The notes beneath the pieces were generated by a model, which saw only the letters and a program-made list of their open reading frames with translations, was not told the origin of the DNA and did not search any database. Below, piece by piece: positions 35,967 to 43,957 of a DNA stretch of 64,000 nt; positions within the stretch are counted from its first letter, which is position 1, and the number at the start of each line of letters is the position of its first letter. Source of the DNA: Streptomyces nojiriensis (GTDB lineage Bacteria > Actinomycetota > Actinomycetes > Streptomycetales > Streptomycetaceae); the NCBI RefSeq assembly GCF_017639205.1, contig NZ_CP071139.1, positions 3,302,001-3,366,000 of the forward strand, given 5' to 3'. A program made the position numbers and the translations under genes.

Positions 35967-37241
35967 GTGGTCGACGCACACCGGACATTCGTCATCGTCG
36001 GAGCAGGGCTCGCCGGGGCAAAGGCGGCCGAAACTCTGAGGTCCGAGGGGTTCACGGGGCGGGTGATCCTGATCGGCGACGAGCGTGACCATCCCTACGA
36101 GCGCCCCCCGCTGTCCAAGGGCTACCTGACCGGCAAGGACGACCGGGAGAGCGTCTTCGTCCACGAGCCGTCCTGGTACGCGGCCGCCGACGTCGAGCTG
36201 CACCTCGGCCAGCCCGCCGTCCACCTCGACCGGGACGCCAAGAAGGTGGTCCTCGGCGACGGCACCGTCCTGTACTACGACAAGCTGCTGCTGGCCACCG
36301 GCGCCGAGCCGCGCCGCCTGGACATCCCCGGCACCGGCCTGGCCGGGGTGCACCACCTGCGTCGCCTCGCGCACGCCGAACGGCTGAAGGGCGTACTGGC
36401 CGGGCTCGGCCGGGACAACGGGCACCTGCTCATCGCGGGCGCCGGGTGGATCGGCCTGGAGGTGGCCGCCGCGGCCCGCGGCTACGGCGCCGAGGTCACC
36501 GTCGTCGAGCCGGAGGCCACCCCGCTGCACGCGGTGCTCGGCCCGGAGATCGGCCGGCTCTTCGCGGACCTGCACGCCGATCACGGGGTGCGGTTCCACT
36601 TCGGGGCGCGGCTGACCGAGATCGTGGGCCACGACGGCATGGTGCTGGCCGCCCGGACCGACGACGGGGAGGAGCACCCGGCGCACGCGGTGCTCTCCGC
36701 GATCGGGGCCGCCCCGCGGACGGCGCTCGCCGAGACCGCCGGGCTGGCCCTGGTCGACCGGGAGCACGGCGGCGGGATCGCGGTGGACTCCTCCCTGCGC
36801 ACTTCCGACCCGGACGTCTACGCGGTCGGGGACGTGGCCGCCGCCCACCACCCGGTGCTCGGGACCCGGCTGCGGGTGGAGCACTGGGCCAACGCGCTGA
36901 ACGGTGGCCCGGCCGCCGCGCGGGCCATGCTGGGCCAGGAGGTCGGCTACGACCGGGTGCCGTACTTCTTCTCGGACCAGTACGACGTGGGCCTGGAGTA
37001 CTCGGGGTACGCGCCGGCCGGCGGCTACGACCAGGTGCTGATCCGCGGGGACGTGGGCAAGCGGGAGTTCATCGCCTTCTGGCTGTCGGAGGGGCGGGTC
37101 CTGGCCGGAATGAACGTGAATGTGTGGGACGTCACCGAGCACATCCAGGCCCTGATCAGGTCGAAGACCGCGGTCAACCGCGAGGCGCTGGCGGACCCGT
37201 CCGTTCCGCTTGACTCCCTGGTGCGGGCCGAGGGGGCCTGA
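35967..37241 (+). CDS. Ferredoxin reductase-like FAD/NAD(P) oxidoreductase
   Basis: A 424-residue flavoprotein with two dinucleotide-binding motifs: FVIVGAGLAGAKAAETLR (about 8-25, FAD) and LLIAGAGWIGLEVAAAAR (about 155-172, NADH), plus the FAD-closing motif VYAVGDVAA. The C-terminal Reductase_C domain is present. Such enzymes pass electrons from NADH to a ferredoxin or rubredoxin that serves P450s or oxygenases; no partner gene is adjacent. GTG 35967 is chosen because GAGGAGG lies 6 bases upstream; ATG 35928 and 35952 would overlap or precede that site. Confidence 0.9.
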   Translation: MVDAHRTFVIVGAGLAGAKAAETLRSEGFTGRVILIGDERDHPYERPPLSKGYLTGKDDRESVFVHEPSWYAAADVELHLGQPAVHLDRDAKKVVLGDGTVLYYDKLLLATGAEPRRLDIPGTGLAGVHHLRRLAHAERLKGVLAGLGRDNGHLLIAGAGWIGLEVAAAARGYGAEVTVVEPEATPLHAVLGPEIGRLFADLHADHGVRFHFGARLTEIVGHDGMVLAARTDDGEEHPAHAVLSAIGAAPRTALAETAGLALVDREHGGGIAVDSSLRTSDPDVYAVGDVAAAHHPVLGTRLRVEHWANALNGGPAAARAMLGQEVGYDRVPYFFSDQYDVGLEYSGYAPAGGYDQVLIRGDVGKREFIAFWLSEGRVLAGMNVNVWDVTEHIQALIRSKTAVNREALADPSVPLDSLVRAEGA

Positions 37242-37275
37242 CCGGATTGCCGGCGCCCGGCCGTAGACTTCACGG

Positions 37276-39201
37276 GTGGCAGGACGGATCAACGACGACG
37301 ACGTGAAGGCGGTACGGGACGCGGTCCCGATCGACGCCGTGGTCTCCGAGTACCTCCAGCTGCGCAACGCGGGCGGCGGCAACCTCAAGGGCCTGTGCCC
37401 CTTCCACGACGAGAAGTCCCCTTCCTTCCAGGTCAGCCCCAGCAAGGGGCTCTACCACTGCTTCGGCTGCCAGGCGGGCGGGGACACCCTCGACTTCGTC
37501 ATGAAGATCGACCACCTCTCCTTCTCGGAGGCGGTCGAGCGCCTGGCCGGCCTGGCCGGCATCACCCTGCGGTACGAGGAGGGCGGCTACACCGCCGGCA
37601 CCAGCGGCCGCGGTGACCGCATCCGGCTGGTCGAGGCGCACAAGGCCGCCGCCCAGTTCTACGTCGACCAGCTGGACAGCCCCGAGGCGGAGATCGGCCG
37701 CAAGTTCCTGGCGGAGCGCGGCTTCGACCAGGCCGCGGCCGCGCACTTCAGCGTGGGGTACAGCCCGGCCGGGTGGGACCACCTGACCCGCTTCCTGCGC
37801 GGCAAGGGCTTCAGCGACAAGGAGCTGATCACCTCCGGGCTCGCCCAGGACAGCCGCAGCGGCAAGCCGATCGACCGCTTCCGCGGCCGGCTGATGTGGC
37901 CGATCCGCGACATCAGCGGCGAGGTGGTCGGCTTCGGCGCGCGCAAGCTGCGCGACGACGACAACGGCCCGAAGTACCTGAACACCCCCGAGACCGCGAT
38001 CTACAAGAAGTCCCAGGTGCTGTACGGCATCGACCTGGCGAAGAAGGAGATCGCGAAGACCTCCCGGGCCGTGGTCGTCGAGGGCTACACGGACGTGATG
38101 GCCTGCCACCTGGCCGGGGTCACCACCGCGATCGCGACCTGCGGCACCGCCTTCGGCGGGGACCACATCAAGATCCTGCGCCGGCTGCTGATGGACAACG
38201 CCACCGCCGAAGTGATCTTCACCTTCGACGGCGACGCGGCGGGCCAGAAGGCCGCCCTGCGGGCCTTCGAGGACGACCAGAAGTTCGCCGCGGAGACCTC
38301 GATCACCATCGCCCCCGGCGGCATGGACCCCTGCGACCTGCGCCTCGCGCAGGGCGACGCGGCCGTGGCCGGCCTGGTGGAGGCCCGCACGCCGCTGTTC
38401 GAGTTCGCGCTGCGGCACATCGTCGCCCGGCACAACCTGGAGAACCCGGCGGGCCGGGCGGCCGCCCTGGACGAGGCCGCGCCCGTCGTCGCCAACATCA
38501 AGAACATCGCGATCCAGCACGAGTCGGCGGTCCAGCTGGCGGGCATGCTGGGCATCCGGGACGAGCAGTTCGTGGTCAAGCGGGTCGCACAGCTGGCGCG
38601 CTGGGCCCGCGAGCGCGGCCAGGGCGACGGACCGCAGGGCGGCCGGCCCGGCGGGAAGCCGCAGCGGGGCCGCCCGTCCTACGAGGACGTCCCCGCGCCC
38701 CCCGCCCAGCCGGCCGGGGGCCCCGCGCTGAACCTGCGCAGCCCGGCCCACCGCACCGAGCGCGAGCTGCTCAAGCTCGCCCTCCAGCGGCCCGCCCTGG
38801 TCTCCCCGGCCTTCGACGCGTACGGGATGGACGAGTTCACCGCCCCGCCCTACGCGGCCGTGCGCCAGGCGATCCTGGACGCGGGCGGCGCCTCGCTCGG
38901 CACGGAGGACTACCTGGCCCGCGTCCGCGAGGCCGCACCGAACGACACCGTGCGCGCGCTCGTCACGGAGCTGGCGGTCGAGGCCATCCACGCGAAGACG
39001 GTGGACGAGATCTACGCGGGGGTCCAGCTGGTCCAGGTGCGGCTGCGCGCCGTCGACCGCCGGGTCCACGAGATCCAGGGCACCCTGTCGCGACTGGGCC
39101 CGCAGGCTCCGCCGGAGCAACTGGCGGCCGTCCAGGAGGAGCTGTGGGTGCTCCAGCAGTACGGCCAGCGGCTGCGCAACCGCGGCGCCGAGGGCCTCTA
39201 A
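37276..39201 (+). CDS. dnaG: DNA primase
   Basis: 641 residues. The N-terminal CHC2 zinc finger has Cys41, His44, Cys62 and Cys65 (CPFH and CFGC). The TOPRIM catalytic core carries EGYTDVM (about 270) and the acidic DGDAAGQ motif. A linker rich in Gly, Pro and Arg (about 450-490) leads to the C-terminal helicase-binding domain that contacts DnaB. It makes RNA primers at the replication fork. It starts at GTG 37276, 34 bases after the flavoprotein gene. Confidence 0.97.
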   Translation: MAGRINDDDVKAVRDAVPIDAVVSEYLQLRNAGGGNLKGLCPFHDEKSPSFQVSPSKGLYHCFGCQAGGDTLDFVMKIDHLSFSEAVERLAGLAGITLRYEEGGYTAGTSGRGDRIRLVEAHKAAAQFYVDQLDSPEAEIGRKFLAERGFDQAAAAHFSVGYSPAGWDHLTRFLRGKGFSDKELITSGLAQDSRSGKPIDRFRGRLMWPIRDISGEVVGFGARKLRDDDNGPKYLNTPETAIYKKSQVLYGIDLAKKEIAKTSRAVVVEGYTDVMACHLAGVTTAIATCGTAFGGDHIKILRRLLMDNATAEVIFTFDGDAAGQKAALRAFEDDQKFAAETSITIAPGGMDPCDLRLAQGDAAVAGLVEARTPLFEFALRHIVARHNLENPAGRAAALDEAAPVVANIKNIAIQHESAVQLAGMLGIRDEQFVVKRVAQLARWARERGQGDGPQGGRPGGKPQRGRPSYEDVPAPPAQPAGGPALNLRSPAHRTERELLKLALQRPALVSPAFDAYGMDEFTAPPYAAVRQAILDAGGASLGTEDYLARVREAAPNDTVRALVTELAVEAIHAKTVDEIYAGVQLVQVRLRAVDRRVHEIQGTLSRLGPQAPPEQLAAVQEELWVLQQYGQRLRNRGAEGL

Positions 39202-39228
39202 GCCTTCTCTTCCGGATCTTGCCGCAGC

Positions 39229-39675
39229 TCAGCGGCGCGCGAACCAGTCGCCGCCGGGGATCTCGGAGCCCGATTCCCGCAGGTCGCGGGCGATCAGCGG
39301 GGCGGCCAGATAGACCCAGGCGCGGACCGCGGTGCCGTCGGGGCGCAGGGCGGGCCGGGCGATCCGGTCGTAGACGTTCCCCGGGCGGCCCGGCCCCTGG
39401 TACTCCTCCAGCTGGTCCAGCGCGGCCAGCAGCTTCCCGTACTCGCCCGGCGCCGCCGTGATCAGCTCGCCGACGACCGCCGTGCCGGGGCGGTGGACCG
39501 CGTACGGATATCCCGGGCCGTCGTAGAGCGCCGCGTCCGGGAGGACGGCCGGCTCCTCCGAGGCCGTGCGGCCCCGCAGGAAGAGGTCGTGGTTGACCTC
39601 GCCCGGGCGCAGGGTCCCGTAGACGAAGAACGGGAGCGGATCGCTCGGGTCCGGTAGCCGTTCGACCGATGTCAC
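39229..39675 (-). CDS. Gamma-glutamylcyclotransferase-like protein (AIG2/GGCT fold)
   Basis: 148 residues of the GGCT fold. FFVYGTLRPGEVNHDLFL (about residues 15-32) is the substrate-binding YGTL loop, and LDQLEEYQGPGRPGNVYDRI holds the acidic residue (Glu) expected to act in catalysis. Members cleave gamma-glutamyl peptides to 5-oxoproline or act in antibiotic tailoring. It converges on dnaG with 27 bases between stops. The start is GTG 39675, preceded by GAGGG. Confidence 0.88.
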   Translation of the reverse strand: MTSVERLPDPSDPLPFFVYGTLRPGEVNHDLFLRGRTASEEPAVLPDAALYDGPGYPYAVHRPGTAVVGELITAAPGEYGKLLAALDQLEEYQGPGRPGNVYDRIARPALRPDGTAVRAWVYLAAPLIARDLRESGSEIPGGDWFARR

Positions 39676-39933
39676 GGGGCCCTCCCTCGGGTATGGCGCG
39701 GCAGTGCGCGGGCCGGGCGGACGTCCCGGCTCCCCGCGCCCCACCACCGTACGCACCGCCGGGGTCACCCGGACGGCGCGGGGCGCTCCGATGGCCGTAG
39801 CACCTGCACTGACCTGCGAGGACGACCCCTTGGCGGGCTGCGGGAAGGCTTACCTGACGGAACATCAGCAGGCGGCCGGGGGGCGGGCCGGGTTTCCTCG
39901 GAAACACGACCCCGTGTCTCCAGGAGAGTCCCC

Positions 39934-40476
39934 ATGCGCCGACGAACCGCACACCTGCTGACCGCGACCGCGCTGACCGCCGCCGCGTTCACCGGGCCGG
40001 TCGCCGGCGCGGTCGCCGCAGCGGACCTCGGCGTGGTGGGCTTCGCACCCGGGGACTTCGCGCCGCTGGAGGTATGGCCCAAGTCCGCCGCCCCCGGCGC
40101 CACCGTCACCGTGAACACCAACGCCTGCGGCAGCGGAAGCCACGCGGACGGCGATGCCACCACGGTGGGCGGCGGCCGGTTCAAGCTGGTCCCGGGCACC
40201 CACAAGGAGGTGGTCGTGGGGCAGTTCCAGATCGCCCACGGCACCCGCGGCGGCACCTACGGCATCGGTGCGACCTGCGCGAACGGCAAGTTCGCCACCG
40301 GCAACCTGACCGTCACCGAACGCGGCCCGCAGGGCCACGTCAACACCGGGGTGGGCGGTGGCACGACCACCACCACCGACCCCGCCAAGATCGCGGCGGG
40401 GGTGGCCGTTCTGGCCGCCGCCGCCGTCGGCGGTACCTGGCTCCTGCGTCGCCGGGCGAGCGGCACGCGGAGCTGA
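39934..40476 (+). CDS. Secreted, membrane-anchored surface protein
   Basis: A 180-residue protein with a signal peptide (basic start, hydrophobic 8-28, cleavage near GAVAAADL), a beta-rich domain of about 100 residues with two cysteines (NTNACGSG and GATCANGK, probably a disulfide), a Thr/Gly linker and a C-terminal membrane helix (about 150-172) followed by LLRRRASGTRS. This is the layout of a sortase substrate, but the expected LPxTG-type motif before the helix is absent (TTTTTDPAKI). A class F sortase gene follows 129 bases downstream. The function is unknown. Confidence 0.75.
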   Translation: MRRRTAHLLTATALTAAAFTGPVAGAVAAADLGVVGFAPGDFAPLEVWPKSAAPGATVTVNTNACGSGSHADGDATTVGGGRFKLVPGTHKEVVVGQFQIAHGTRGGTYGIGATCANGKFATGNLTVTERGPQGHVNTGVGGGTTTTTDPAKIAAGVAVLAAAAVGGTWLLRRRASGTRS

Positions 40477-40605
40477 CGGACGCCCACCGCGGCTCCGGCC
40501 GCGGTCCGACCGGTACCGTCCCCCGTCGCCCGCCCCGCGAGGTCCCCCCGTTCGCGGGGCCGGGCGACGGCCAGTCACCCCGAAACGGAAGCCGAGGGGG
40601 TACGC

Positions 40606-41307
40606 ATGGGTGGCGATTTCGGTGGCGCGCGGGGCCGCGACCGCCCCGGATCCGCAGCGCACCCCGGGCGAGCGGCCGGCCGGGCCGTACGCACCCCCAG
40701 CGCCCGCCACGGCGGACTCGTCGCGCTCGCCGCCTGCGTCGGCATCTGGCTGGTGACCAGCGGTTCACGTGAGCCCGTCGGACCGCCGCTGCCCTCCCCC
40801 GCCGAATCGCTGACCGCCGCCGGTGTGGTGGGCCCCGGGATCGCCCCGCTCCCCGGTTCCCCGCCGGCCCGGATCCGGATCCCCTCCATCCGGGTCGACG
40901 CCCCGCTGACCGGACTCGGGCTGGATCCGCGCGGCAGCCTCGAAGTGCCGCCGCCGGACCGGCGCGACCTGGCCGGCTGGTACCGCGACGGCACCACCCC
41001 GGGCGCCACCGGCACCGCCGTCATCGCCGGGCACGTGGACGACGCCGCCGGGCCGGGGGTCTTCTACCACTTGGGCGCGCTGCGTCGCGGGGCCTCCATC
41101 GAGATCCCGCGCGCGGACGGCCGTACGGCGGTGTTCACGGTGCACGCGGTCGAGGTGTACGACGCCAAGGCCTTCCCCGACACCCGCGTGTACGGGCCTT
41201 CGGCGCGCGCCGAGCTGCGGGTGATCACCTGCGGCGGCGGCTTCTCGCCGCGCACGGGCTACCGCGGCAACGTGGTGGTCTTCGCGCACCTCACCGGGAC
41301 GTACTGA
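40606..41307 (+). CDS. Class F sortase
   Basis: A 233-residue transpeptidase with an N-terminal membrane anchor (about residues 36-50, LVALAACVGIWLVTSG) and a C-terminal sortase domain. The catalytic His is in TAVIAGHVDD, the Cys in ELRVITCGGGF and the Arg in RTGYRGNVVVFA. Class F enzymes are the actinobacterial group with little-known substrates; the neighbouring surface protein is an obvious candidate but has no recognisable sorting signal. ATG 40606 follows GAGGGGG at about 5 bases. A large hairpin after the stop ends the transcript. Confidence 0.92.
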   Translation: MGGDFGGARGRDRPGSAAHPGRAAGRAVRTPSARHGGLVALAACVGIWLVTSGSREPVGPPLPSPAESLTAAGVVGPGIAPLPGSPPARIRIPSIRVDAPLTGLGLDPRGSLEVPPPDRRDLAGWYRDGTTPGATGTAVIAGHVDDAAGPGVFYHLGALRRGASIEIPRADGRTAVFTVHAVEVYDAKAFPDTRVYGPSARAELRVITCGGGFSPRTGYRGNVVVFAHLTGTY

Positions 41308-41317
41308 GGAGCGTCAC

Positions 41318-41378
41318 CTAGGGGGTGTCTTGCCGGTCAGGCCGGGCTCGCGGTGCCTGACCGGCAAGACACCCCTAG
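41318..41378. terminator. Bidirectional terminator between sortase and TauE genes
   Basis: A 24-bp stem with one bulged G (41318-41342 with 41355-41378) and a 12-base loop. It sits between two convergent genes, and its right arm contains the stop codon of the TauE gene. Confidence 0.88.
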
Positions 41379-42151
41379 CCCCACTGCTCGAAGCCGAGCT
41401 TGAGCACCAGCGCGCCCACCACCGTCAGCAGTACGCCGCGGACGAAGCCGCTGCCCTTCTTGAGCGCCATACCGGCCCCGATCATGCCGCCGGCCAGGTT
41501 GAACACCGCCATCAGCGCGGCCAGCTGCCACAGCACCATGCCCTGGTAGGCGAACATCGCGAGCGCCCCGGCGTTGGTGCAGCAGTTCACGATCTTGGCG
41601 GTGGCGGAGGCGGTGACCAGGTCGAGGTGGAGCAGTGCCGTGAGCGCGAGCACCAGGAAGGTACCGGTGCCGGGCCCGATGAGGCCGTCGTAGAAGCCGA
41701 TGCCGAGGCCCGCGAGGCCGATGGCGAGCAGCACCCGCTGCCGGCTGACGGGCGCGGTCGAGGGAGCGGTGCCGAAGCCCGGCTTGAAGATCACGACGCC
41801 CGCGACGATCACGAGCACCACCATGATCAGCGGGCGGAGCGCGTCCTTGCTGATGCCGCCCGCGAGCGCGGCACCGCCCATCGAGCCGGCGAGCGCGGCC
41901 AGGCCGATGCGGACGGCCAGCTTCACGTTCACCGGGGCCTTGCGGGCGTACGTCACGGCCGCCCCGGCGGTGCCGACGATGGCCACGGCCTTGTTGGTAC
42001 CGAGGACGGTGGCGGGGTGGGCGTTCGGCAGGCCGAGGAGGAGCGCGGGCAGGAGCAGCAGGCCGCCGCCGCCCACCACCGCGTCGATCCAGCCGGCCGC
42101 GGCCGCGGCCACGCACAGGACGATGATCATGGTCGTTGATATGTCAGGCAC
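41375..42151 (-). CDS. TauE/SafE-family anion exporter
   Basis: 258 residues with about eight membrane helices in two repeated halves. AAGWIDAVVGGGGLLLLPALLL (about residues 18-39) and GLGIGFYDGLIGPGTGTFL (about 148-166) are the two family signature loops. Members export sulfite, sulfoacetate or other organosulfur anions. No sulfur genes are adjacent, so the substrate is open. The start is ATG 42151. The coding end runs into the terminator hairpin. Confidence 0.93.
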   Translation of the reverse strand: MPDISTTMIIVLCVAAAAAGWIDAVVGGGGLLLLPALLLGLPNAHPATVLGTNKAVAIVGTAGAAVTYARKAPVNVKLAVRIGLAALAGSMGGAALAGGISKDALRPLIMVVLVIVAGVVIFKPGFGTAPSTAPVSRQRVLLAIGLAGLGIGFYDGLIGPGTGTFLVLALTALLHLDLVTASATAKIVNCCTNAGALAMFAYQGMVLWQLAALMAVFNLAGGMIGAGMALKKGSGFVRGVLLTVVGALVLKLGFEQWG

Positions 42152-42187
42152 GGGTCGACCCTATGAAGCGGTTGGGTGCAGTGACCA

Positions 42188-42475
42188 TCAATCTCCGGAA
42201 ACTTTCGCAAAGGTTGAGCTTTGCCGGGCCGGCACGCGGTCCGGGGCCACCGGAGCCGCCGGGTCCACGGTCGCCGTCAGCACGGTCGCGGCCAGCACAC
42301 TGGCCGCCCCCAGCCCCGCCGCCAGCCGCCGCGCGGGCGGTACGGAGGCCAGCGCGGCCAGGGCGACCCGCACCGGCGAGGGGCGCCGCGGCTTCCGGTG
42401 GCGGGCCACGGCCGCCGCCGCGGGAGCCTCGGCGGCGACGGGTACGGAGAGGGCTACGTGCAGCGGGTGACGCAT
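42188..42475 (-). CDS. Small hypothetical membrane protein
   Basis: 95 residues: an Ala/Arg-rich N-terminal half and a single hydrophobic segment (about 52-70, LAAGLGAASVLAATVLTATV), then a short polar tail. It follows the ferric-reductase-like gene on the same strand by 29 bases and is probably in the same operon. GAGGAG lies about 11 bases before ATG 42475, a rather long spacing. No family recognised. Confidence 0.55.
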   Translation of the reverse strand: MRHPLHVALSVPVAAEAPAAAAVARHRKPRRPSPVRVALAALASVPPARRLAAGLGAASVLAATVLTATVDPAAPVAPDRVPARQSSTFAKVSGD

Positions 42476-42504
42476 GGGGGCGGTGACTCCTCGGGGAACG
42501 CGGC

Positions 42505-43800
42505 TCAGAAGCTGAAGCACTCGGAATGGACACGACCGGCCGGTACCCCGGCCCGCAGCAGCGCGGCCCGGGTCGCCTCGGCCATCCCCGACGGCCCGCA
42601 CAGGTATACGTCGTGCTCGGCCAGGTCGGGCACCAGCGCGGCCAGCGCCTGCGGGGCCAGCGGGTCGTAGGCCGCCCCCGACGGTCCGAGCAGGTAGTGC
42701 AGACCGGCCTGCCGCTCGGCGGCGATGGCCTCCAGCTCGGCCCGCAGCACCAGGTGCTCCTCGGCCCCGGCCCGGTAGAGCAGGGTGATGTCCCCGGGGC
42801 CCCCGGGCAGCGTCTCGAACAGCGCCCGCATCGGGGTGATCCCGACCCCGCCCGCGATCAGCAGCACCTTGGGCCGGGTCCGCCGGGCGGCGGTGAGCGC
42901 GCCGAACGGCCCGGTGGCCAGCACCCGCGTCCCGGGGCGCAGCCGGCGGATCCGGCGGGAGTGGCCGCCGAGCCCCTTCACGGTGATCCGCAGGGCGTTC
43001 CCCCGGACCGGCGCGGACAGCGAGAACGGCAGGGCGGTGTGCCACAGCCGCCGCTGGAGGAACCGCCAGCGCAGGAACTGGCCGGGCTCCGCGCGCAGTT
43101 CCGCGAGGTGCTGTCCGTAGACGACGACGGAGACCACCCCGGGCCCCTCGACCCGGACGTCCGCGACCCGCAGCGCGTGCCGCAGCGCCTGCCGTACGGG
43201 AACCACGGCGCGGTACCAGAGCAGCAGGACGGCGACCACGGTGTGGGCGAGCGCCCAGAACCAGGCGGCCGCGGCCAGATCGGGCCCGGCGAGCTGGTGC
43301 CCGAAGGCGAGGGCGGCGGCGAGGTAGACCAGCAGGTGCACCCCGCGCCAGGTTTCGTGCGGCACCCGGCGGCGTACCGCCCGGGCGGAGGTCACACCGA
43401 CCGCGGCCAGGAGGACGGTCCCGGCCGCCGCGGCGGCGAGCGCGGGGTACCCGAGCAGCTCCGAGACGGCGGAGACCACGTCGATCCCCTCGTGCACGGC
43501 GTATCCGAGCAGGGCGAAGAGCCCGTGCCCGAAGACGAGCAGCAGAACGTACCGGCCGCCGAAGGCGTGCCAGCGGGCGAGCCGGTCGGCGCCGACCCCG
43601 TGCTCGACGGCGGGTACCCGGGCCATCAGGAACAGCAGCACCAGCACCCCGTACCCGGCGAGCAGGCCGGACAGGTGCGCGGCAGTGGCGAACAGCGCGT
43701 CGGGCCGGGCCGAGGACCGCACCTGCGCCGCCCAGAGCAGGATCACCACCCCCGCACCGCCCAGCATCCCGCCCCTCACCCGCACCACCGCATTCCGCAT
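42505..43800 (-). CDS. Ferric reductase-like transmembrane flavocytochrome
   Basis: A 431-residue membrane protein. Six helices cover about residues 8-205 and contain paired histidines for b-type hemes (HAFGGRYVLLLVFGHGLF and WRGVHLLVYLAAALAFGHQ). The C-terminal half is a ferredoxin reductase-like domain: LWHTALPFSLSAPV binds FAD, VLLIAGGVGITPMRALFE binds NAD(P)H, and the chain ends with HSECFSF, typical of this family. It moves electrons from NAD(P)H across the membrane, to iron or another acceptor. ATG 43800 is used; GTG 43809 is the alternative. Confidence 0.9.
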   Translation of the reverse strand: MRNAVVRVRGGMLGGAGVVILLWAAQVRSSARPDALFATAAHLSGLLAGYGVLVLLFLMARVPAVEHGVGADRLARWHAFGGRYVLLLVFGHGLFALLGYAVHEGIDVVSAVSELLGYPALAAAAAGTVLLAAVGVTSARAVRRRVPHETWRGVHLLVYLAAALAFGHQLAGPDLAAAAWFWALAHTVVAVLLLWYRAVVPVRQALRHALRVADVRVEGPGVVSVVVYGQHLAELRAEPGQFLRWRFLQRRLWHTALPFSLSAPVRGNALRITVKGLGGHSRRIRRLRPGTRVLATGPFGALTAARRTRPKVLLIAGGVGITPMRALFETLPGGPGDITLLYRAGAEEHLVLRAELEAIAAERQAGLHYLLGPSGAAYDPLAPQALAALVPDLAEHDVYLCGPSGMAEATRAALLRAGVPAGRVHSECFSF

Positions 43801-43897
43801 GCGGATCACGCTAAGGCCGCAGGTGGCGGCCCTGACGACCCTTAAGGCGGCCTTGAGGAAGGCCTCACCGGCCCTTAACCCCGGCGCTGAGGTCGGC

Positions 43898-43935
43898 GTT
43901 CCGTCCGGGTAACAGAGGCGATGCCGTGGGGAAAC
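43898..43935 (+). promoter_or_regulatory. GlnR-like box upstream of the nitrite operon
   Basis: GTTCC (43898), GTAAC (43909), GATGC (43920) and GAAAC (43931) are spaced 11 bp apart, matching gTnAC-n6-GaAAC-n6-gTnAC-n6-GaAAC at 4, 4, 2 and 5 of 5 positions. The box lies 23 bases before the 43958 start codon. Confidence 0.6.
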
Positions 43936-43957
43936 AGCGGCCCCGCACGCTCGTGGC

